From: Chara braunii
Taxonomy: Eukaryota > Streptophyta > Charophyceae > Charales > Characeae
Assembly (NCBI GenBank): GCA_003427395.1
Contig: BFEA01000845.1
Coordinates: 427,796 to 460,637, forward strand
Reading direction: 5' to 3'
Length of the DNA: 32,842 nucleotides
Every line of letters starts with the position of its first letter. Position 1 is the stretch's first letter. Shown piece after piece: positions 30,840 to 32,842 of this stretch. Under the pieces are notes generated by a model that was not told where the DNA came from, made no database searches, and saw nothing but the letters and a program-made list of their open reading frames with translations. A program made the translations under genes and the position numbers.

Positions 30840-32150
30840 CGGTCAAAGGTCCCCACAAATAACTTGGTGATACCGAACAGCCATCGTCGTGAAAACCAGG
30901 GGCATCTGAAGGTCACTCAGGACTGAAATGGCAGGACACCGAGGATCACCAGTACTCCCATGATGAAACCCTGCGTTGATGGGCGGTGCAGGACTCGTGC
31001 CAAAAGTCGGTCCCGTCGTACTGACGTCCGACAGTATGCCCCAAAATAGTCATCCCGCATGCACAACTGTACCAGCTCACATGGGCAACAATGCAGGGTT
31101 CGCGCTCACAAGAAAATAAGGGGTCAAGGGGGTGATCAAAACAGCCTGGATCGGGGTAATGCTTCAGTGAAACATGATCTGACACAAAAACGAGAGATAA
31201 GCCAAAATCGAGAAGACTAGATCCTTTTTCATCATTCCTTAATTGATTTTCGATTTTTAATATTGTCGTGAAAATAAATAGATTTCCGGCCTCGAGTTGG
31301 CCACACAAAATCGCCTATGCGGAACGCCGTGGGTGCGCCCGCGGCCGAGGGTTAGAGGAAACAAAAGTAAAGGTCAAATAGACCCTCCCAAGGGGTGTCA
31401 AAATCATGATATAATAGCAGAATAAAATATATATTAGTAGGGTCGTGTGAGTGAGTGGAGGAGCGGAAAACAGGGGTCAACCCGGACACCCCATTTTTCC
31501 GTCACCTGTCAGACAAAAGAAGAGTCAAAATTTTTTAATAGTAGGCAGATTAAGACTCCTAAAGCCCTTATTTCGGGTGGCCGACTGATCTGCGGCCGCC
31601 CGGCAGCGTGTCTGTCTCTTTCGTTTAGGAGTACTGCGCTTATGATGGATGTACGTGGCTTTGGTTTATCTTTATCGACGACTTTGTGATGAGTGTTCTC
31701 TGCGCTCTCCGTCGATCCACCCAGCTTGTTCCTCTCCTCTTGAAGCATGTAATTGGGAACTTCACCACATATGAGCAGCATTTCGATCGATCAAAAGCAC
31801 GCAACTCTCCCGACACCCTTCATTTCTCCAATTGATCATCTCGTGAGTAGGCATTTTTTACATCCATTTCACTTGGCAAGATTTTTGCTTTTCTTTTCCC
31901 TAAGGGTACCAATTGTCGTGTATCTCTCCGAGATTTTTTGCTGATTTCACCCAGATTATCTCCATCACCCGAGCTCGGAATAACTTCTTCTGGAACTCTT
32001 CCATTAGTTTACGAGGCAATTCTCCATCCCGCTGGAAAACGGAATCAAAAGTCACTTCACGTTGGCTCAATTCCAACGTAGAAGTAACCCCCGGAACCAC
32101 TGAGGATCGACCATTGACCATTTTGTCTTGTGAACGGTGGATGCGTGCTA
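30840..32150. other. Unassigned stretch upstream of the LINE
   Basis: Two minus-strand frames (31308-30946, 120 codons; 32199-31900, 99 codons) are on the LINE's strand and could be remnants of its 5' region or of another gene. Neither has a motif I recognise. The second ends VKSAKNLGEIHDNWYP and contains an EFQKKLFRARVMEII helix-like stretch. AT-rich elsewhere. Confidence 0.4.
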
Positions 32151-32230
32151 TGTAATGGTTTGAACAAAGTGAACGCCGAATCGTGTTCAAACGGGTCAAT
32201 TCAATCCCCTCGGGACTCCGTTCAATTTTG
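32151..32230. repeat. Fragment of the GAACGCG foldback family
   Basis: tgtaatggtttgaac followed by gtgaacgcc, gtgttcaaacggg and ccgttcaatt recalls the left end of the element at 26951-27626. Too short to define boundaries. Confidence 0.4.
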
Positions 32231-32310
32231 TTCCATCGGTTTACGGGCCATGTGGTGAGAAGTCACTGAACGCATGCCCCCCATCGACCTGCACACGCCG
32301 GTCGGGGTGT

Positions 32311-32450
32311 GGGGCGTTTGACAATATCACACAAAAAAAAAACACCTCACAATAACATTTTGTCAAGGGATTTGGGGCCCTGGGGCGTTTGACAATATCA
32401 CACAAAAAAAAACACCTCACAATAGCATTTTGTCAAGGGATGCGGGGCCC
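32311..32450. repeat. 70-bp tandem duplication with internal inverted arms
   Basis: Units 32311-32381 and 32382-32450 share ggggcgtttgacaatatcac, an A-run, aacacctcacaat and attttgtcaaggga. In each unit TTTGACAA is inverted as TTGTCAA near the other end, so each can fold back. Confidence 0.9.
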
Positions 32451-32587
32451 ATTTTATACGTGTATATATATTACGATAAATCCCTATATTTAAGTTAGTA
32501 GAATCTAAGTATAATGGACTTTGGATTTGTTGAAAAATTCTACTTAATTCGCCTATATACGCAGCCATGCTGTGCCTCTAGTGCCAG

Positions 32588-32690
32588 CGGCTGTGTTACC
32601 GTGCGCTGATTGAGCGCGGGGTCGGATCTCAAATTTTTGAGCTCCGTTCAATCCCGCGCTGAAAAGCGCTCGAGCGCGCGCGGGAATAAT
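32588..32690. repeat. GC-rich foldback end
   Basis: Begins ggctgtgttaccgtgcgc, close to the minus-strand right edge of the element at 26951-27626 (ggctgtgttgtcgcgc). It continues with tgattgagcgcgg and nested palindromes (ctcaaatttttgag, gcgctgaaaagcgc, gcgcgcgc). Probably one end of a related element. Confidence 0.45.
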
Positions 32691-32730
32691 TTTTTCCTTG
32701 GTAAAGAACTAGCGAAATATATATATATAT

Positions 32731-32842
32731 CGTCACAAACAGAACTGCCCGGTAAACCGTAGGCAGAGAGAGAGAAGAGGACAACAAACGAGGGGCTGTG
32801 ACAAACTGTTTCGTCGGAGTTTCACCGACTCATCAGGAGGCT
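32731..32842 (-). mobile_element. Hammerhead-bearing retroelement unit (open at window edge)
   Basis: 32731-32814 is identical by eye to 6236-6319, while the next 28 bp extend into the hammerhead core absent from the first copy. An AT-rich spacer of ATAT units precedes it. Hammerheads of this compact form occur in Penelope-like elements and in retrozymes. No GIY-YIG endonuclease or reverse transcriptase for such an element lies in the window. Confidence 0.6.
32800..32842 (-). ncRNA. Hammerhead ribozyme core
   Basis: On the minus strand the order is CTGATGA, then G-TCGG-TGAAACT-CCGA-C (helix II with a seven-base loop), then GAAA, then a three-bp helix III with loop (ACA-GTT-TGT sharing the last A of GAAA), then C. 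This gives all invariant hammerhead core residues and a GTC cleavage triplet, with the cut predicted between 32800 and 32799. Only six bases upstream of CTGATGA are inside the window and they do not pair well with ACAGCCCC after the cut, so helix I, and hence activity, is unproven. Confidence 0.7.

Noticed and set aside
31900-32199. 99-codon minus-strand ORF with protein-like composition
   Set aside because: Could be a LINE 5' remnant or an exon, but no motif, splice evidence or continuity with the LINE could be shown.

Overview
The window is eukaryotic, repeat-dominated DNA. No host gene is supported anywhere in it. Long microsatellites, tandem repeats, foldback elements, a decayed LINE, tRNA-derived SINEs and a very large LTR retrotransposon account for most of what can be recognised. 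The LTR element's primer-binding site matches the 3' end of plant-type tRNA-Asp (as in plant Athila-like Ty3/gypsy elements), so a streptophyte plant or charophyte alga is the best guess. That guess rests on this one site and is weak.

Layout. 1-9354: simple repeats (CT, GT, TAA, GA, GAT, GGAT, CAAA, long poly-A/T/G) mixed with foldback or MITE-like elements (1038-1243, 1622-1752, 1795-1917, 2535-3421, 3433-3538, 7394-7502), two SINE-like pieces (1431-1506, 9001-9100), short tandem duplications (5683-5844, 7665-7778, 8150-8955) and an 84-bp fragment of a hammerhead-bearing element (6236-6319). 9355-26669: a minus-strand LTR retrotransposon with a complete 3' LTR (9355-13144), a polypurine tract, about 9.9 kb of internal DNA, a PBS (23006-23023) and a 5' LTR cut off at 26669. 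Its only recognisable protein is a gag (19454-20881) broken by one TGA. A 229-aa leader ORF (21130-21819) is unidentified. No pol was found, so it looks like a large non-autonomous element. 26670-27640: a duplicated CT/AC block and a foldback element rich in GAACGCG words. 27640-30839: a minus-strand LINE with endonuclease and reverse transcriptase fragments, broken by stops and frameshifts. 30840-32842: mostly unassigned DNA, with a tandem repeat and, at the window edge, a hammerhead ribozyme core on the minus strand next to an exact copy of the 84-bp segment from 6.2 kb.

Most interesting signals. Each LTR carries an array of ten short stem-loops. Their apical loop (core ATCTTA) is constant, while the outer stem differs from copy to copy and stays complementary, for example GGTCAGG/CCTGACC, AATCAGAC/GTCTGATT, GGACCA/TGGTCC and CTGAGCC/GGCTCAG. 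That pattern suggests a structure maintained by selection or copied by a structure-dependent mechanism. The same theme of constant core and variable complementary arms recurs in three small foldbacks at 1.6, 1.8 and 7.4 kb and in a tandem hairpin pair at 18.0 kb. The hammerhead core at the right edge is the second signal. All calls were made by reading and hand alignment; no database or folding program was used.
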